Below, piece after piece: positions 33,804 to 35,462 of a stretch of 35,462 nt of DNA. The notes under the pieces were generated by a model. It was not told where the DNA came from. It worked only from the letters and a program-made list of their open reading frames with translations, and did not search any database. The position numbers and the translations under genes were made by a program. Numbering within the stretch: position 1 is the stretch's first letter; each line of letters starts with the position of its first letter. The stretch is taken from contig JAIBBS010000079.1 of the NCBI GenBank assembly GCA_019694555.1, positions 1 through 35,462 on the forward strand, written 5' to 3'. The DNA comes from Nannocystaceae bacterium (GTDB lineage Bacteria > Myxococcota_A > Polyangia > Nannocystales > Nannocystaceae).

Positions 33804-35251
33804 GATCGCGTCGGCTGTGGCGCGTGGTGCTCGCGAACCTGCGACGCAGCCGCAACCACTTCCTGCTGGCGTCGATCGGCATCGTCGTCGGCATCGCGAC
33901 GTTCACGTTCTTCATCGCGCTGGCCCAGGGCGTGCGCGCGGTGGTGCTGGGGCGCATCTTCCCGCTCGATCAGCTCGAGATCGTGCCCAAGAGCCTCGAT
34001 GTCGCGCTGGGCCCGGTGGCACTGGGCACCAGCACGTTCGGCGGCGACATCATCGACGACGCCAAGGTCGCGCAGATCGAGGCCATCCCCGGAGTCTCGA
34101 TCGTCTATCCCAAGATGCGCCTGACGGTGCCGTCGATCGCGACCGGCGGCGAGGCGCTGATCGGCGCGGACCTGCGCACCGAGCTGGTCGCCGACGGCAT
34201 CAACCCCGCGTTGGTGACCGAGGACGTCGGCTCCGGCTTCGCGTTCCGCGACTTCGAGGATCCCAAGGACCCGCAGTACACCGCGCCCGAGCGCTGCGAG
34301 AAGGACGAGGACTGCGGCGAGCTGCGCTACTGCGGCGTGCCGGTGGGCACGCGCTACATCCGGCGCGACCGCGACGACGACGTCGGCCGGGTGCCCAAGG
34401 GCACGCCCAAGGTCTGTCGCCACTTCGTGCCGATCCTGGCGTCGGAGCACGTGGTCGAGCTGTACAACGGCGCGTTGCGCCGCGCGCACGGCTTCCCCAA
34501 GCTGGTGCCCGAGTCGGTGCTGGGCTTCACCTTCGACATCACGGTGGGCTCGTCGATGGTCGGCGCGTCGAACAAGGAGCACCTGCTGCGCGAGCGCGCG
34601 ATGCTGGTGGGCTTCTCGCGCAAGGCCATCGCGCTGGGCCTGACCATGCCGATCGGCTACGTGCAGCGCTTCAACGTCGACTTCGGCCAGCCCGACGACG
34701 CGCAGCGCTACCACTCGGTCATCGTGATGGTGCCGAGCAAGGACGACGTCGCCGCCGTGGCCAAGGGCGTCGAGGATCTCAACCTCGAGGTCGCCGACAC
34801 CGGCGCCGAGCAGGCCGCGCTGCTGATCGCGATCTTCACGCTGGTGTTCGCGCTGGTCAGCGCGGTCATCGTCGGCATCGCCGCGGTCAACATCATGCAC
34901 GTGTTCTTCATGCTGGTGTACGAACGCCAGCACGAGATCGGCATCATGCGCGCCGTCGGTGCCAGCCGTGGCGACGTCGCGCGCATCGTGCTGGGCGAGG
35001 CCGCGGCGCTGGGCCTGCTCGCGGGCCTCGCGGGCGTGCTGCTGGCCTGGCTGGCGAGCATGGGCTTCGACTGGATCTCGGCCACCTACGTGCCCGACTT
35101 CCCGTACAAGCCCACGACCTACTTCGTGTTCCCCTGGTGGCTGCTGCTCGCCGCGCTGGGCTTCGCGATCTCGTTCTGCATCTTCGGCGCGTTCCTGCCG
35201 GCGCGCCGCGCCGCGCGGATGGAACCCGCGGCGGTGCTGTCGGGACACTGA
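33800..35251 (+). CDS. FtsX/MacB-type ABC permease with Cys-rich periplasmic insertion
   Basis: 483 residues. N-terminal membrane helix (FLLASIGIVVGIATFTFFIAL), a large periplasmic domain of about 300 residues, and three C-terminal helices of the FtsX fold: LLIAIFTLVFALVSAVIVGIAAVNIMHVFF (quoted as IFTLVFALVSAVIVGIAAV), ALGLLAGLAGVLLAWLA and WWLLLAALGFAISFCIFGAF, with HEIGIMRAVGASRGDV, the conserved coupling helix region. The end PARRAARMEPAAVLSG is the usual family ending. At about residues 165-210 lies an insertion with the spacing C-x5-C-x5-C and a later Cys, plus many Asp/Arg, which resembles secreted myxobacterial Cys-rich modules. With the ATPase it is probably a lipoprotein- or envelope-directed exporter; substrate unknown. 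Confidence 0.9.
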
Positions 35252-35407
35252 CGCCCGGCAACGGCGGCGCGGCGAAACGCCCACGACCGCAGTGCGCGAC
35301 CGTGTCGCGGCCGCTGCCGCATCGGGGCGTGGAGGCACGTCCACGGGGTGCGACGGCAGCGATGCACGTGTCGTGAGTTCGCGCGGCTGGTCATCGATCA
35401 GCCTGGG

Positions 35408-35437
35408 TTGCGCGCGTCTCCAAGGTGCAGGTATCCT
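35408..35437 (+). promoter_or_regulatory. Promoter for a gene beyond the window
   Basis: TTGCGC at 35408-35413, 18-base spacer, TATCCT at 35432-35437. A GTG at 35448, ten bases after the box, may start the next gene, of which only five codons are visible. The 150 bases before it, after the permease, contain no gene that I see. Confidence 0.35.
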
Positions 35438-35462
35438 GGGTGAATCTGTGCCCAGAACGGGC

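Overview
The window is very GC-rich and densely coded. Third codon positions are almost always G or C, so long open frames also appear on the antisense strand. The content points to a myxobacterium (Myxococcota), probably of the Nannocystis/Plesiocystis side. The reasons are many lipoproteins with Ser/Thr/Gly-rich linkers after the lipobox, a Cys-rich CGDG...CDG repeat protein, a Ser/Thr kinase fused to TPRs, a CarF/TMEM189-type plasmalogen desaturase, and several GTG or TTG starts. This is inference from gene content; no rRNA or other marker is present. I saw no tRNA, rRNA, insertion sequence, integrase or CRISPR array.

Region 1 (1-7629, minus strand). A cut lipoprotein gene lies at the edge. 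Beside it is a six-gene acyl-CoA catabolic operon, read from 7629 downwards: SDR enoyl-CoA reductase-like protein, biotin-dependent carboxyltransferase beta subunit, acyl-CoA dehydrogenase, enoyl-CoA hydratase, biotin carboxylase/BCCP alpha subunit, and a BKACE-type beta-keto acid cleavage enzyme. The order SDR-beta-ACAD-ECH-alpha is that of Pseudomonas atuBCDEF (acyclic terpenoid/branched acyl-CoA), not of the leucine liu operon. Most joints are 4-bp GTGA overlaps or gaps of a few bases. Inverted repeats lie in the divergent promoter region.

Region 2 (8051-16314). An SCP2-type lipid carrier, two lipoproteins (Cys-rich repeat; SH3b plus M23 peptidase), exonuclease III, a large Ser/Thr kinase-TPR protein, and a convergent beta-propeller lipoprotein.

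Region 3 (16549-19762, plus strand). A tight three-gene operon that I cannot match to a known pathway: an ACAD-fold flavoprotein lacking both usual catalytic glutamates, a PhnD-like substrate-binding-fold protein without a signal peptide, and a fusion of a TusA-like N-terminal domain to a ferritin-like diiron domain with a full ligand set. This is the best candidate for an undescribed system in the window.

Region 4 (19897-25881). The plasmalogen desaturase carF followed by a six-helix, possibly INSIG-like membrane protein; a DUF2147 secreted protein; two lipoproteins, one with a von Willebrand A domain; and an APC-family amino acid permease.

Region 5 (26115-35251, plus strand). Cell-envelope genes: BamD-like lipoprotein with a 15-bp tandem repeat tail, a TPR protein, ExbB-ExbD-TonB, a TonB-dependent receptor carrying its own TonB C-terminal-like domain, and a LolD/MacB-type ABC ATPase with an FtsX-type permease. 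Several genes have a TAnnnT -10-like box only about 7-17 bases before the start codon, suggesting very short leaders.
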